A stretch of DNA of 64,000 bases from Limnoperna fortunei (GCA_944474755.1 OX104122.1:2846751-2910750); one strand, 5' to 3'. Shown: positions 1 through 8,610, numbered from the stretch's first letter. Translations and numbers: made by a program. Notes: generated from the sequence alone by a model not told the origin.

Positions 1-2
1 AT

Positions 3-1355
3 GATGGAAAACGGGACGGAGTCGAGTTCGCGGGTCGGCGCTCGACAGAATTAGTTAGACCCAACACAATAATTTCTAACGTAGCATGGGGTCAGCATGA
101 AGGATATTTTGTTATTGCTGAAATAAACCATATCGAAGTAATTACCTTAGTTGATTCAGGGGCAAGTGTGTCAATTTTGAGAACAGATATTTTTGAGTCT
201 TTGGATCCTTCATTCCGACCACCACTGCAACCTGTACGTATGAATCTGTTGACTGCTACAGGGGAAGCTTCTGAATTTATTGGGAAAGTCGATTTAAAAT
301 TAAAGTTAGGTGAACATTGTTTTGAACATGAATTTTTTGTTGCCGAAATAAAAGATCAAACTATACTTGGAATGGATTTCTTTATGAAACATAAAGTTGA
401 TCTGCTATTTAGTAAATGTAGTTTGAAAATCAAAGGTGATTTTATTCCTTGTTTTACAAATAGGGGAAACCCAAGATGTTGTAGAATTTCCGTTGTTGAA
501 ACAGCTGAAATACCGGCTAATTGTGAGAAAATTTTAAGGGGTCAAGCTTGTGGTCCTGTCAAATATAATTCTATAGGTGTTGTAGAAGCAAGTACAAGTT
601 TTTTAGATAAAACCGGTCTGTTGGTCGCGAAAGCTGTCGTACAACATGACAGAAACATAATACCATTACGTGTAGCAAATTTAAGCGACAAGACTGTTGT
701 GGTTAAAAAGCATACTATTGTTGCAAACTTTGAACCAGCTGAAGTTAAAGCGGTTATTGATAAACCAAAACAAATGACAAAATCTATAAGTTGTGTAAGA
801 ATGTCGTTAGATAACGAGGTCCCACCTCATTTACTAGAATTATTTAATAAAAGTGCTGAAAAACTTAACGATGGGGAGACAAGAAAACTAAAAGACTTTC
901 TAATTAAGTTTCAAGACGTATTTTCAAAATACGAATTTGACATAGGCTATACAGAGTTAATAAAACACAAGATCAACACGGGTGACACAAAACCTATTAA
1001 GTTGAAGCCTTATAGGCTCCCGTTGGCAAAACGTGAATGTGCGGAAGCTGAAATAGAAAATATGGCTAAACGAGGTTTAATTGAACCTTCCTCTAGCCCT
1101 TGGTGCTCACCAATAGTAATGGTTACCAAGAAAACAGATAATAAAGTACGATTCTGTTGCGACTACCGTAAAATTAACATGTCGACTGTGAATGATTGCC
1201 AGCCTCTTCCACGAATTGATGATACGCTTGACGCCCTAAGTGGCAACGAATGGCTGAGTACACTAGACTTACGTTCTGGGTACTGGCAATGTGGTTTGGA
1301 GGAAGAAGATCGAGAAAAAACGGCATTTTGTATTCCTGGTAGCGGGCTCTGGTAA
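3..1355 (+). pseudogene. pol: pol fragment 1: retropepsin and N-terminal half of reverse transcriptase
   Basis: This frame is open from the left window edge, so the true start is outside and the first in-window GTG or ATG is not meaningful. The retropepsin active-site motif DSGA is at 153-164, and the C-terminal protease motif ILGMDF is near 366-383. A linker follows. The reverse transcriptase then starts around 960-1000, with the gypsy-type RT N-terminal block (lysine/proline-rich strand, then SSSPWCSPIV) and the first catalytic aspartate in TLDLRSGYWQ near 1258-1287. In intact elements the protease cleaves the polyprotein and RT copies the RNA genome in cytoplasmic particles. The frame is closed by TAA at 1353-1355 in the middle of the RT palm. 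The same frame continues at once with conserved RT sequence, so this is a nonsense mutation and not a gene end. Confidence 0.93.
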
Positions 1356-2342
1356 TTTAGGGTTTTGCCTTTCGGACTTAAAGGAGCGCCTGCCACATTT
1401 GAGAGGCTTATGGAGAAAGTTCTAGCAGGTTTAACATGGCGAGTGTGTCTAGTTTACTTAGACGACGTGGTGGTTTATTCAAAAACGTTTGAAGAGCACA
1501 TAGATAATTTAAGCGACGTTTGTGAAAGAATGAGGGGCGCTAATTTAAAGCTTCATCCTAAAAAGTGTTGTCTTGTTCAAAACGAGGTGACCTTTTTGGG
1601 GCACAAAGTAAGCAAAGAGGGTATTAAAACTGACGAGGCGAAAACTCAAGCTGTTCGTGATTGGCCTACTCCACACAGTGTCAAAGATGTGCGGAGTTTT
1701 ATAGGCTTATGTTCTTACTATAGACGGTTTGTCCAAGATTTCTCTGTAATAGCTAAACCTTTACATCGGTTAACTGAAAAGGGCAGAAAGTTTGTGTGGT
1801 CGGAAGACTGCAATGATGCATTCTTAAAATTAAAACACTGTCTGGTTACGGCCCCAATTCTTGGCTATCCCAGAGATAAGGGTATGTTTATTCTTGATAC
1901 GGATGCAAGTGATATGTGAATGGGAGCAGTTTTGTCACAGAGACAAGACGGGTCAGAAAGAGTCATATGTTATTACAGTAAAACCATTTAAAAGTGTGAA
2001 CGCAATTATTGTGTTACTCGAAAAGAATTGCTCGCCATTGTTAGTTCGGTTAAACATTTCCACCATTACTTGTATGGACGCCAGTTCCTTGTTAGATCGG
2101 ACCACGGGTCCCTTCGGTGGCTTATGAACTTTAAAAATCCCGAAGGCCAGTTGGCAAGGTGGTTAGAAATGCTGAACACGTACGACTTTACAATAGAACA
2201 TCGAGCGGGGCGCGTTCACTCAAATGCAGACGCACTTAGTCGGAGGCCTTGTCCCGAGGAATGTCGGCATTGCACAATGAAAGAGTGTAAAGAGGTGCAA
2301 GTGACAGATGTTGAACCAATAAATGATGGTTCAACTTGTTGA
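1356..2342 (+). pseudogene. pol: pol fragment 2: reverse transcriptase catalytic half and RNase H
   Basis: This continues the same reading frame as fragment 1. It opens with the conserved PFGLKGAPATF block, and the YLDD catalytic box is at 1455-1466. The thumb/connection region follows (FLGHKVSKEGI, then FIGLCSYYRRFV), then RNase H with the DTDAS motif near 1890-1905 and SDHGSLRWL near 2095-2121. The conserved gypsy RNase H tail (HSNADALSRRP) ends near 2250. In-frame stops lie at 1917-1919 (TGA) and 1989-1991 (TAA), both inside RNase H, and at 2340-2342 (TGA) after it. No indel is needed between 1356 and 2342, since all conserved blocks share one frame. Damage here is by point mutation only. 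Confidence 0.93.
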
Positions 2343-2345
2343 ACG

Positions 2346-2999
2346 TTGTCAATCCAAACGGAAAGCAGGGGTTCTGTGACCAGGCCAGTAATGGCTTCCT
2401 CGTGTTTTTCTAGCGCGGTATTGACGAATGATGGCGAGGCGACAACGAGTGGGAATGGCCTGAACGAACGTGAAGTTAGTAGTGAGGTACATCAAACATC
2501 CCCTTATAATAAGAGTGCGATATATGAAACTGACAATCAGATTAAAAACGTAGTATCTGTTCGAGTGAATGACGTTAACCAACAATATGGTGAACGAGAT
2601 GTTGCTGCGGTTCAAACGCGCTGTGCTGCTAAGAAAGATAAACCAGAAGAGTGTGATGATGGAAGTCAAAACTCAGGAAGACTTAGTGAAAGCAGTTTAT
2701 CAGAAATTGAAAAAGAACAAACAAATGATGTCATTTTATGTTGTGTTCGAGAATGGAAAGAGAAAAATATGAAACCAAGTTGGCCGGAAGTGTCTAAACA
2801 CTGTCCTGAATTAAAGTATTATTGGAATAGGTTAGAGTCTTTCGAAATTAAAGACGGTATTTTGTCGAGAAAGTGGGAGAGTGACAAAGGAGATCAAATC
2901 GTTTGGCAGACGGTAGTCCCTAGTTCCCTGAGAGCCAAAGTCTTGGAACATTTGCACGATAATGTGACTGGGGGCATTTGGGGATACGAAAAACTCTAA
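2346..2999 (+). pseudogene. pol: pol fragment 3: RNase H-integrase linker and start of integrase zinc-binding domain
   Basis: The frame is the same as fragments 1 and 2. The first ~140 residues are hydrophilic, Ser/Glu/Asp-rich and without a recognisable domain, as expected for a variable pol linker. From about 2770 the sequence resembles the gypsy integrase N-terminal region (SWPEVSKHCPELKYYW, then the HLHDNVTGG block near 2949-2975 that supplies the histidines of the HHCC zinc site). The frame is lost in an A-rich stretch near 2985-2992 and ends at TAA 2997-2999. The partner cysteines (CMKCDVC, near 3059-3079) are found one frame over, so a single-base loss is the simplest explanation. Confidence 0.85.
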
Positions 3000-3199
3000 G
3001 TAAAATTAGACAAAGGTACTTTTGGTATGGAATAAGAAAGTATGTTGAAAATTGGTGTATGAAATGTGACGTCTGTGCAAGTCGAAAGCGACGCTTGGCT
3101 AAGCCTCGAGCGCCAATGCGGTCGTATAATGTTGGGGCTCCTCTTGAGCGTATTGCAACTGACGTACTAGGGCCTTTGCCTGTCCACCAACGGCAATAG
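2978..3199 (+). pseudogene. pol: pol fragment 4: integrase CC pair and first catalytic Asp
   Basis: This fragment lies in the reading frame one base earlier than fragment 3. It carries the cysteine half of the integrase HHCC zinc finger (CMKCDVC) and then the beginning of the rnase-H-fold catalytic core (IATDVLGPLP, near 3151-3180), which holds the first acidic residue of the D,D-35-E triad. The frame runs into TAG at 3197-3199 after a second shift around 3180-3186, and core sequence resumes in the original frame. The overlap with fragment 3 (2978-2999) only reflects the position of the shift. Confidence 0.85.
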
Positions 3200-3512
3200 G
3201 TTTATTTTAGTGATCAGTGATTATTTCACTAAGTTTGTCCACGCCATCCCTATGGAAAACCAGGAAGCGGATACCATAGCACGAAAATTAGTAAATGATT
3301 TTATAACAATTTTCGGAGTACCTAGACAGATCCATACGGATCAAGGCTCTAATTTTGAGTCGAACCTTTTTAAAGAAATATGTAGTTTGTTAGGAATAGA
3401 GAAAACCCGTACAACGGTTATGAGACCGCAGTCGGATGGGATGGTTGGTGGAACGATTTATGCAAACTTTAGAAAATATGTTGTCTTCTTTTGTCTCAGG
3501 ACATCAACGTGA
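3198..3512 (+). pseudogene. pol: pol fragment 5: integrase catalytic core, second catalytic Asp
   Basis: The frame equals that of fragments 1-3. It reads RFILVISDYFTKFVHAIP, then IHTDQGSNFES, which holds the second catalytic aspartate. The conserved MRPQSDGMV block just before the third acidic residue is at about 3420-3445. The frame shifts again near 3440-3452. The third catalytic residue expected 35 positions after the second Asp falls exactly at the shift and is not encoded in this frame. The remaining ~20 codons to TGA at 3510-3512 are out-of-frame sequence. The fragment start is set by the shift and not by a start codon. Confidence 0.85.
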
Positions 3513-4020
3513 TTGGGATAAATTTGTTCCCATGTAAATGATGGCGTATCGGTCGGCTAGCCATGATACTACGGGCGTGAGCCCATGTCGTATGATGTTT
3601 GGTCGGGAAATTAACCTTCCCGTGGATTTGGTACTCGGAAAGCCGGTGGAACGAGACCCTCCATTTCGTACGTGTTCGGAATATGTCTCCGAGTTAGAAG
3701 AAGCTATGAAAACAATACATGCGTTTGCTAGGCCCGAAATGAATTTAGCTTCTGAAACCATGAGGAAACAATATGATCATAAAATATCATATAGTCTTTA
3801 TAATCCTGGCGATCCGGTGTGGTACTACCAGTACCAACGTAGAACAGGTATAAACCCTAAATTACAGCGGCCTTGGCATGGTCCCTACGTAGTTACCCAT
3901 CGGTTGAATGATGTGCTTTATCGGATTCAACTTGGTCCTAAATCCAAACCAAAAGTAGTACATCACGATAAGCTAAAACCTTATCTTGGCGAAAATAAAC
4001 CAAACTGGTTGAAGATCTAG
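3452..4020 (+). pseudogene. pol: pol fragment 6: integrase core end and C-terminal GPY/F domain
   Basis: This is a third reading frame. It holds the last helix of the catalytic core, is interrupted by TAA at 3535-3537, and continues with MMAYRSA, HDTTGVSPC and the FGREINLPVDL block typical of gypsy integrases. It ends in a C-terminal DNA-binding region with a GPY/F motif (GPYVVTHRLNDVLYRIQ, near 3880-3931) and VVHHDKLKPY. The stop TAG at 4018-4020 is at the usual place for a pol end. No chromodomain follows, so this is not a chromovirus-type integrase tail as far as can be seen. Confidence 0.9.
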
Positions 4021-4316
4021 TTACCATGTTTTAAATTTTTGTGTTGTGTTTCGTTGTTAAAATAGGTGTTTGTTGTTGACTATTGCTGCCAGTTATATTT
4101 GTATATGACTGAACATGACAAGTGAATTTTATTCCATTTTATACCTTAAGCCAGAGGGTACCTAAGGATATACATGTTAAATACGTAGTCATATTTTGAT
4201 ATCATGATATTATTATAATGCCGGATTTTGGACTTTTTAATGTTGTATTTATCGTCCACATCTGATTGTAGTCTAATCTACAAAAATATTTTGTATTTTA
4301 AAGTACTTAATTGTGC
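4021..4316 (+). other. Non-coding spacer between pol and extra ORF
   Basis: AT-rich sequence without a convincing coding frame. No polypurine tract followed by a TG-starting LTR occurs here, which is why the element is not considered to end at this point. A TAA at 4308-4310 closes the frame of the downstream ORF just before its first ATG. Confidence 0.6.
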
Positions 4317-5357
4317 ATGTGTTTTCTGTTCTTGCAGAAATCTTGGAGATGGTGGTGTAAGGTGTGTGATGATGTTAGTTTTGACAGGAGATTGGTGGTG
4401 GAAAGACATGTGATTGAAAGACATTCTGAATTTACCTGGAGGTGTCCAGATTGTAGAAAACTGTTCCAGAGGAAAATGTCACCACATGGATGTCGTGTGA
4501 CGGAAAAAGATATGATTTGTTTCCATAATAGCTCTGGTCCGAGAGGAAAGGAAGCGGAGGCACAACTAGAGCTCTACAGGAAAGAGGAACTATGTCGGAA
4601 AATAAAGTTGACGAACCCGGAGGGACAGGAGGTTGCGTTAGACGCCTTTCCCCGAGGGAGACCATATGCAGCTTCAGAGAAGAGTGTAAATAAAAGAAAA
4701 GCTACGAAAGACTTAGAGGCAGGAGACATCAAGAGGAGGAAGGATAAGACGAATGACGATCAGGATAAAGAGAACACTAAGATGATGATAAAACCAGGTG
4801 CCTCCAAGGAGGAAAAAATTAATGCTATAAGGACCGTGTTGAGAGATTTCTCAAGTGAATTTGGGGATAACCTTACGATAACTTTAGAGACTGATAGTGA
4901 TGTCGTGGATAAGTCGGAGCAGGAAAAGGCTGTGGAGATACATGCTCCTGACGAAAGTTTTTCTGTAGTGCGGAGTAAAATGTCAAAGAGCAGTTCTAGC
5001 TCTTCTTCAAGTACCAGTGCCAGCTCGACTAGTAGTAGTGGTAGTTCATCCCATCAACCTGCCTCTGAGAAGAAGGGAAGTGTTAAGAAGGCCGATGAGA
5101 CTACTTGTATGCCACCTCCTTCCCGGGTAGAGCGTAAAGTAGTTACAGCACCAACTGATCCAGTAGAGACTTTTCTACATGGTTTGCAAGAAACCCAAGA
5201 AAATACTCTTATATTGAACATTGGCGGAGTAAAGTTTGAGACATCAGCATTGAGAAGCGCTACCTCCCTAGAGAACACTTATACCTGTACGAGTTACTTG
5301 TTGAAGCTAAGTTTTACAAACTGTGTGGATTGGTTTCTCTGGTGGAGGAGAAGTTAA
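4317..5357 (+). CDS. Extra ORF inside the retrotransposon: two zinc-finger-like motifs, basic and Ser-rich linker, broken KCTD-type BTB/T1 domain
   Basis: This 346-residue frame runs from ATG 4317; a spliced start at 4338 is equally possible. Residues 14-36 form a C-x2-C-x13-H-x4-H finger. Residues 43-59 form a second C-x2-C...H-x-C motif. Residues ~120-165 are strongly basic and include KRRK, a possible nuclear signal. Residues ~222-245 are almost all Ser. Residues ~295-310 (LILNIGGVKFETS) match the first strand of the BTB/T1 domain of KCTD and Kv-channel proteins, which mediates oligomerisation. The middle of that domain is missing, and its end is found out of frame at 5258-5392. It lies between integrase and the polypurine tract, where some LTR elements carry env. 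No signal peptide or membrane anchor is visible, so an env is unlikely. The function is unknown; a captured host gene is my inference. Confidence 0.6.
   Translation: MCFLFLQKSWRWWCKVCDDVSFDRRLVVERHVIERHSEFTWRCPDCRKLFQRKMSPHGCRVTEKDMICFHNSSGPRGKEAEAQLELYRKEELCRKIKLTNPEGQEVALDAFPRGRPYAASEKSVNKRKATKDLEAGDIKRRKDKTNDDQDKENTKMMIKPGASKEEKINAIRTVLRDFSSEFGDNLTITLETDSDVVDKSEQEKAVEIHAPDESFSVVRSKMSKSSSSSSSSTSASSTSSSGSSSHQPASEKKGSVKKADETTCMPPPSRVERKVVTAPTDPVETFLHGLQETQENTLILNIGGVKFETSALRSATSLENTYTCTSYLLKLSFTNCVDWFLWWRRS
4319..4337 (+). promoter_or_regulatory. Putative 3' splice site (polypyrimidine tract plus CAG)
   Basis: A pyrimidine-rich run ends in CAG at 4335-4337 directly in front of the first zinc-finger codons. 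The frame from 4338 onward is the conserved-looking one. This could be a subgenomic splice acceptor, as used for the third ORF of errantivirus-like elements. It could instead be a leftover intron end if the ORF was captured from a host gene. Confidence 0.5.
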
Positions 5358-5392
5358 ATGATGTTTGCGTGTGTAAGCTAAACAACTACTAA
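5258..5392 (+). pseudogene. Out-of-frame C-terminal half of the KCTD-type BTB/T1 domain
   Basis: In the frame one base earlier than the preceding ORF, codons from 5258 read RYLPREHLYLYELLVEAKFY and then KLCGLVSLVEEKLN, ending at TAA 5390-5392. This is the characteristic last part of a BTB/T1 fold (LP, then L-x2-EA-x-FY-x-L-x-GL). A complete domain has roughly 45-60 further residues between the GGVKFETS strand and this part. Both the missing middle and the frame change can be explained by one deletion with its join near 5245-5258. The alternative is a retained short exon structure, but no GT...AG intron is evident at the join. Confidence 0.7.
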
Positions 5393-5621
5393 GTGCTGAT
5401 TTAAATTTGCATATTCATTAAAGTGTCTCGTTTTATATCATGGTTGTTTATAATAATGATTGAAAATCAAAGTACTGAAGTACTGTAGCTCGGAGTCCCA
5501 GTTGGAGGAGACCACGACAATACATGAAATGATCCATGGATTTTTTTTATTACCATGCTTTCACTGTTTTAAGTAGAACTATTTTTTTTTCTAAACATTT
5601 CCATTTGGGGGCCAAATCCTT
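5393..5621. other. Non-coding stretch before the polypurine tract
   Basis: AT-rich sequence with T-runs at 5540-5548 and 5582-5590. No conserved frame is visible. It probably is the 3' untranslated part of the extra ORF within the retrotransposon RNA. Confidence 0.6.
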
Positions 5622-5633
5622 AAAGGTGGGGGC
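5622..5633 (+). promoter_or_regulatory. Polypurine tract
   Basis: AAAGGTGGGGGC lies two bases upstream of an LTR-like TG start. In Ty3/gypsy elements the tract primes plus-strand DNA synthesis and directly abuts the 3' LTR. Its position 1.6 kb after pol is what places the zinc-finger/BTB ORF inside the element. Confidence 0.75.
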
Positions 5634-6159
5634 AATGTCACGACGGTTACCCCCCCCCTTTATTTTTGTAGTCTCGAAGAAGTATGAATGGTGGTTGTTG
5701 TTGTTTAATAAATATGTTACGGTGTTATTGGTTTAAATATTGTTGGATATTACTTTATTTATGTTTGTGAGAAGTCTAATTTTGCTGAAGGAAGTATCTT
5801 CTAAGGAGAACGTGTCCAAGAGACAAGCGTGCATGTCTATGACTGAAACGTAGTTTAAAGATCAGTAATTTCAATTGTTGACCTAGAGTACGAATTTTAA
5901 ATAATCTTACTTGTTGTTTCTGTTAATTCCGAAGATGAGTAAAGTAATTTTGAATATAATTCCAGAACGGGCAAGTGACGAATATTCAAACAAGTGGAAT
6001 ATTTTAACCAACGCCGAATTGTAAACTTTTCACGATTTTGTTAGAAAACGTGTCCTTATTGAAATCCTACATTGATGATCCATGATGTCGGCAAGAGCAT
6101 GCATGTTTCGTCCTTGTTATTCTATTATCGGTTAAGGGTCGGGATTTAATTTAATTCTC

Positions 6160-6165
6160 AATAAA
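6160..6165 (+). promoter_or_regulatory. AATAAA in U3
   Basis: A canonical polyadenylation hexamer lies upstream of the TATA-like box, inside the presumed U3 of the LTR. It could terminate the element's RNA early, or it may be chance in AT-rich DNA. Confidence 0.3.
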
Positions 6166-6249
6166 CGTTTTGTTGTTACTTATGGCAGTCGCCATTACGG
6201 GGATTCCCCTTCCGGGAACGTCAGTAGCGATTGGCTTAAAACTGTTATA

Positions 6250-6272
6250 TTACGTCATCAGGGGTATTTAAG
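6250..6272 (+). promoter_or_regulatory. LTR promoter: CRE-like TTACGTCA and TATA-like TATTTAAG
   Basis: TTACGTCA (6250-6257) sits eight bases before TATTTAAG (6265-6272). A start of transcription would be expected around 6295-6300, in the GC-rich stretch that follows. The spacing fits an RNA polymerase II core promoter with an ATF/CREB-type site, and the location fits the U3/R border of the LTR. Confidence 0.5.
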
Positions 6273-6520
6273 CGTTTCACCCAAAGACGGACGCGGGGAG
6301 ACTGCATTTTGGGTTTTGAGATTGTTGGCGATTCATTTTTACAAGTTTGGAGAGGAGAAAGTTGGAAAATACCTAAAGAATGTCGGATATACCTAGCGTT
6401 AGTATCTAATATTTATTACTATATTTTTCTAGTCACACCATTTTTCAAACGTCAATTTTATCACATTTCAATATGTTTTACAGTTGTGTTTCTGCTGGTG
6501 TTGCCGGTGTTGGTGTTGTG

Positions 6521-6626
6521 AAGGTGTAACACCGGATTTGGTTTTTGAAGGTGTTGCACCGGATTTGGTGTTTGGAGGTGTCACACCGGATTTGGTGTTG
6601 TGTCGGTGTTGCACCGGATTTTGTGT
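6521..6626 (+). repeat. Imperfect ~30-bp tandem repeat in LTR, four copies
   Basis: Four copies share the core CACCGGATTT preceded by GGTGT. Spacing is about 29-32 bp. It lies downstream of the TATA-like box, so it would be in the transcribed leader. Confidence 0.7.
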
Positions 6627-6897
6627 ATTATTAGTTATAGTTTTTAAGAATTTATAATTTTTATAAATTAAGAGAAGAACTACTATTCAAGTATTCGTTT
6701 AAAAAAAAACTGTAGATAAGGATGTTCGAATCATTGATATATGTTGAGTATGCTGATACCCGCTTAGCCTTTTGCGGTAAAAAGCGGTTTGTTGTACAAT
6801 TCTAAAGTCATTTGTCGGACTAATCTGTTGGATTAGGACAATTAGGGACCACCCACGGAGTCGAGGTCCGGCACAAGGCAGTCTATATCATTAATTC

Positions 6898-6903
6898 AAT
6901 AAA
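6898..6903 (+). promoter_or_regulatory. Polyadenylation signal AATAAA of the LTR
   Basis: The hexamer lies about 600 bases after the TATA-like box and about 210 before the proposed LTR end, as expected for an R/U5 boundary signal. Confidence 0.45.
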
Positions 6904-7074
6904 GTAAAATGTACTTCTAAAATAATGAATTATCATTTTTTACATACTACAACGGTTAACATTCTATATACTGGCTCTCTATGTTGTGCTAAGGCGGGTG
7001 GCGAAAACTAGACACCCGTCTACGTGCGACATAGGGTTAACGAAATCTGTTGTAGTTAAGTGTGGCGCCGTCAT

Positions 7075-7101
7075 CTCGGGTGTTCGACTCTAACACCCGA
7101 G
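7075..7101. other. Perfect 10-bp hairpin near LTR end
   Basis: CTCGGGTGTT (7075-7084) and AACACCCGAG (7092-7101) pair perfectly around a 7-base loop. The loop and stem resemble a tRNA T-arm only superficially, and no other tRNA arm is present. It may be a structured U5 element. Confidence 0.6.
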
Positions 7102-7114
7102 GGGCAGCGTTACA

Positions 7115-8482
7115 ATATAGATTACTCCAACATCTGAAGATGTCCCACAGAAGGAACTAGATGTCACCACATAAGTCATTTTTTCCCTTACGTCCTCGTA
7201 TGAAAAACTAGTATCAGTTGTATTACAATAATTCAAACACCAAATTTAAAAAAACCATCTAAATTAAATAAGATTGGAGTTCAGTAAGTCCATAACCTAT
7301 ATCATTAATAATTAGGCCTATGGCTATTGAAATGGATGTGAAGTCCTGGCACGGGAATAAATGTAATAGTATCACTATATTTTTACTTTATTTGTACCCG
7401 CATAAATCGAACAACAGAATTTGTGCCTAGTATTCATGATATAGGTTAATGACCTACTGAACTTTCCTCTTATTTTACCCTGGCAATGCTGATTGAAAGG
7501 GATGCACCTAATTCAGACACCGATATCTCGAACACCGGAAGTTGGTCCAAGTATTCACTATATAGCTTAAGGACACACTGAACTCCCCTTCAAATTTAGC
7601 CTATGCCAGTGGCGACTGAAAGGGGTACGAAGTCCCAGCAGGAAAAGGGATTTTACTTTATCGGACATTTTCACATAAATCAGTCTTGAATAATTCGAAC
7701 AACGGAAGTTGTCGCAAGTATTCACAATATAGGTTAAGGACGAACTCAACTGACCTATTTATTTACCTTAGTGATTACCTAGCGATTGAAAGGGGTGTGA
7801 AGTCCTAGCACGGGAATAAATGTCATATCAGTCATTGTTTCTGTATTTTCTTCCCGGATAACTCGAACACCGGAAATCGACCCAATTATTGACGATATAA
7901 ATTATAGATCTACTGAACTCCTCTCTTAAGTAACCATAGACCCATGGCACCTGAATAAATGTCAAGATGTAAATCATTTTTCACTAAATTCATACCAGGA
8001 TAACTCGAACACCGAAAGCTTGTCAAAAGTATTCATGATATATAGGTTAATGACCTACAGAACTCTTATATTCTTTTACCCTTTGACAAGGGGTGCGACG
8101 TCCCAGCAGGTTAACAGATTTTACCTTATCAGTAATTTTTCACTCAATTCAGACCCGAATAACTTGAACACCGGACATTGGCTGAAGTATTCATGATATA
8201 CTAGTATATTATGCAGTTACTGAACTCCCCTCTTAACTTATTCTCGGCCCATGACGATTAAAACGTGAGCGAAGTCCCAGCAGGAGAATAAATGTTTACC
8301 TTATCGCTCATTTTTAATTCAGTTAATTAAGACCTGGATAACTCAAATACCGGAAGTTGGCCCAAGTATTAACAATATAGGTTAGGGACCTACTAAAGTC
8401 CACTCTTAATTTACAGTAGGTCGTGGCATTTGAAAGGGGTGTGAAATCGTAACACGGAAATAAATGTCAACATATCAGTCAT
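7115..8482. repeat. Degenerate left edge of the ~168-bp satellite
   Basis: Diverged copies of the satellite unit are recognisable from about 7290, and possibly from 7170. Blocks such as TATTCATGATATAGG, ACCTACTGAAC and CGAACACCGGAAGTTGG recur at irregular 120-178 bp intervals. Some copies retain CCCGGATAACTCGAA (7853-7867). The copies are much more divergent than those in the core. No gene is seen. Confidence 0.85.
8474..8482. repeat. Target-site duplication, left copy
   Basis: ATCAGTCAT, identical to 9912-9920. It corresponds to the unit segment preceding TTTTCAC in neighbouring satellite monomers. Confidence 0.88.
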
Positions 8483-8563
8483 CATCCTCACAAGTTAGGG
8501 TTTCTGTGTCCACATGTGTCCAGGAAACCCTGACAAACTTAGCTAGGAAATTCCCGGGCTAGA
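8483..8563 (+). repeat. Left terminal inverted repeat (81 bp)
   Basis: It matches the complement of 9831-9911 at about 75 of 81 positions. It contains its own smaller inverted repeat (AGGGTTTC ... GAAACCCT), so each end can also fold alone. Confidence 0.9.
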
Positions 8564-8573
8564 AGTAACTATT

Positions 8574-8610
8574 TTGATTGGCTACATCATACCTTGATGT
8601 AGCCAATCAA
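8574..8610. other. Perfect 16-bp hairpin inside the transposon
   Basis: TTGATTGGCTACATCA (8574-8589) and its exact complement (8595-8610) are separated by five bases. It lies just inside the left TIR and has no partner on the right side. Confidence 0.85.

Larger units (their letters stand above)
1..7114 (+). mobile_element. Ty3/gypsy LTR retrotransposon, 5'-truncated by window edge, inactive
   Basis: The order protease, reverse transcriptase, RNase H, integrase is seen on the + strand, which is the Ty3/gypsy (Metaviridae) order. Pol is followed by an extra ORF, a polypurine tract at 5622-5633 and an LTR beginning TGTCACGACGG at 5636. Gag, the primer-binding site and the 5' LTR lie outside the window. 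Pol has at least five in-frame stops and three frameshifts, so the copy cannot mobilise itself. The right end at 7114 is inferred from CGTTACA (7108-7114), a near inverted match to the LTR start. It cannot be confirmed without the 5' LTR. The degenerate edge of a 168-bp satellite follows almost at once, so the element may have inserted at or in that array. Confidence 0.9.
5636..7114 (+). mobile_element. 3' LTR (start firm, end tentative)
   Basis: The LTR starts with TGTCACGACGG straight after the polypurine tract. The proposed end, CGTTACA at 7108-7114, is inverted to the first seven bases with one mismatch. Inside, in the expected order, are a CRE-like site with a TATA-like box (6250-6272), an AATAAA at 6898-6903 for 3' end formation, and a perfect hairpin close to the end. 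That order (U3 promoter, R, polyadenylation signal, U5) supports one long LTR of about 1.5 kb. The 5' LTR is not in the window, so neither the end nor a target duplication can be checked. Confidence 0.6.

Noticed and set aside
1163..1396. Minus-strand frame of 77 codons opposite pol
   Set aside because: A shadow of the conserved RT coding frame.
2349..2669. Minus-strand frame of 106 codons opposite the pol linker
   Set aside because: No domain. It overlaps the pol frame that continues on both sides.
4317..5357. Envelope gene of an errantivirus-like element
   Set aside because: No signal peptide, cleavage site or membrane segment. The visible motifs are zinc-finger and BTB types.
7075..7101. 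tRNA-like T-arm
   Set aside because: Only one arm is present, the loop does not fit well, and there is no anticodon or acceptor stem nearby.
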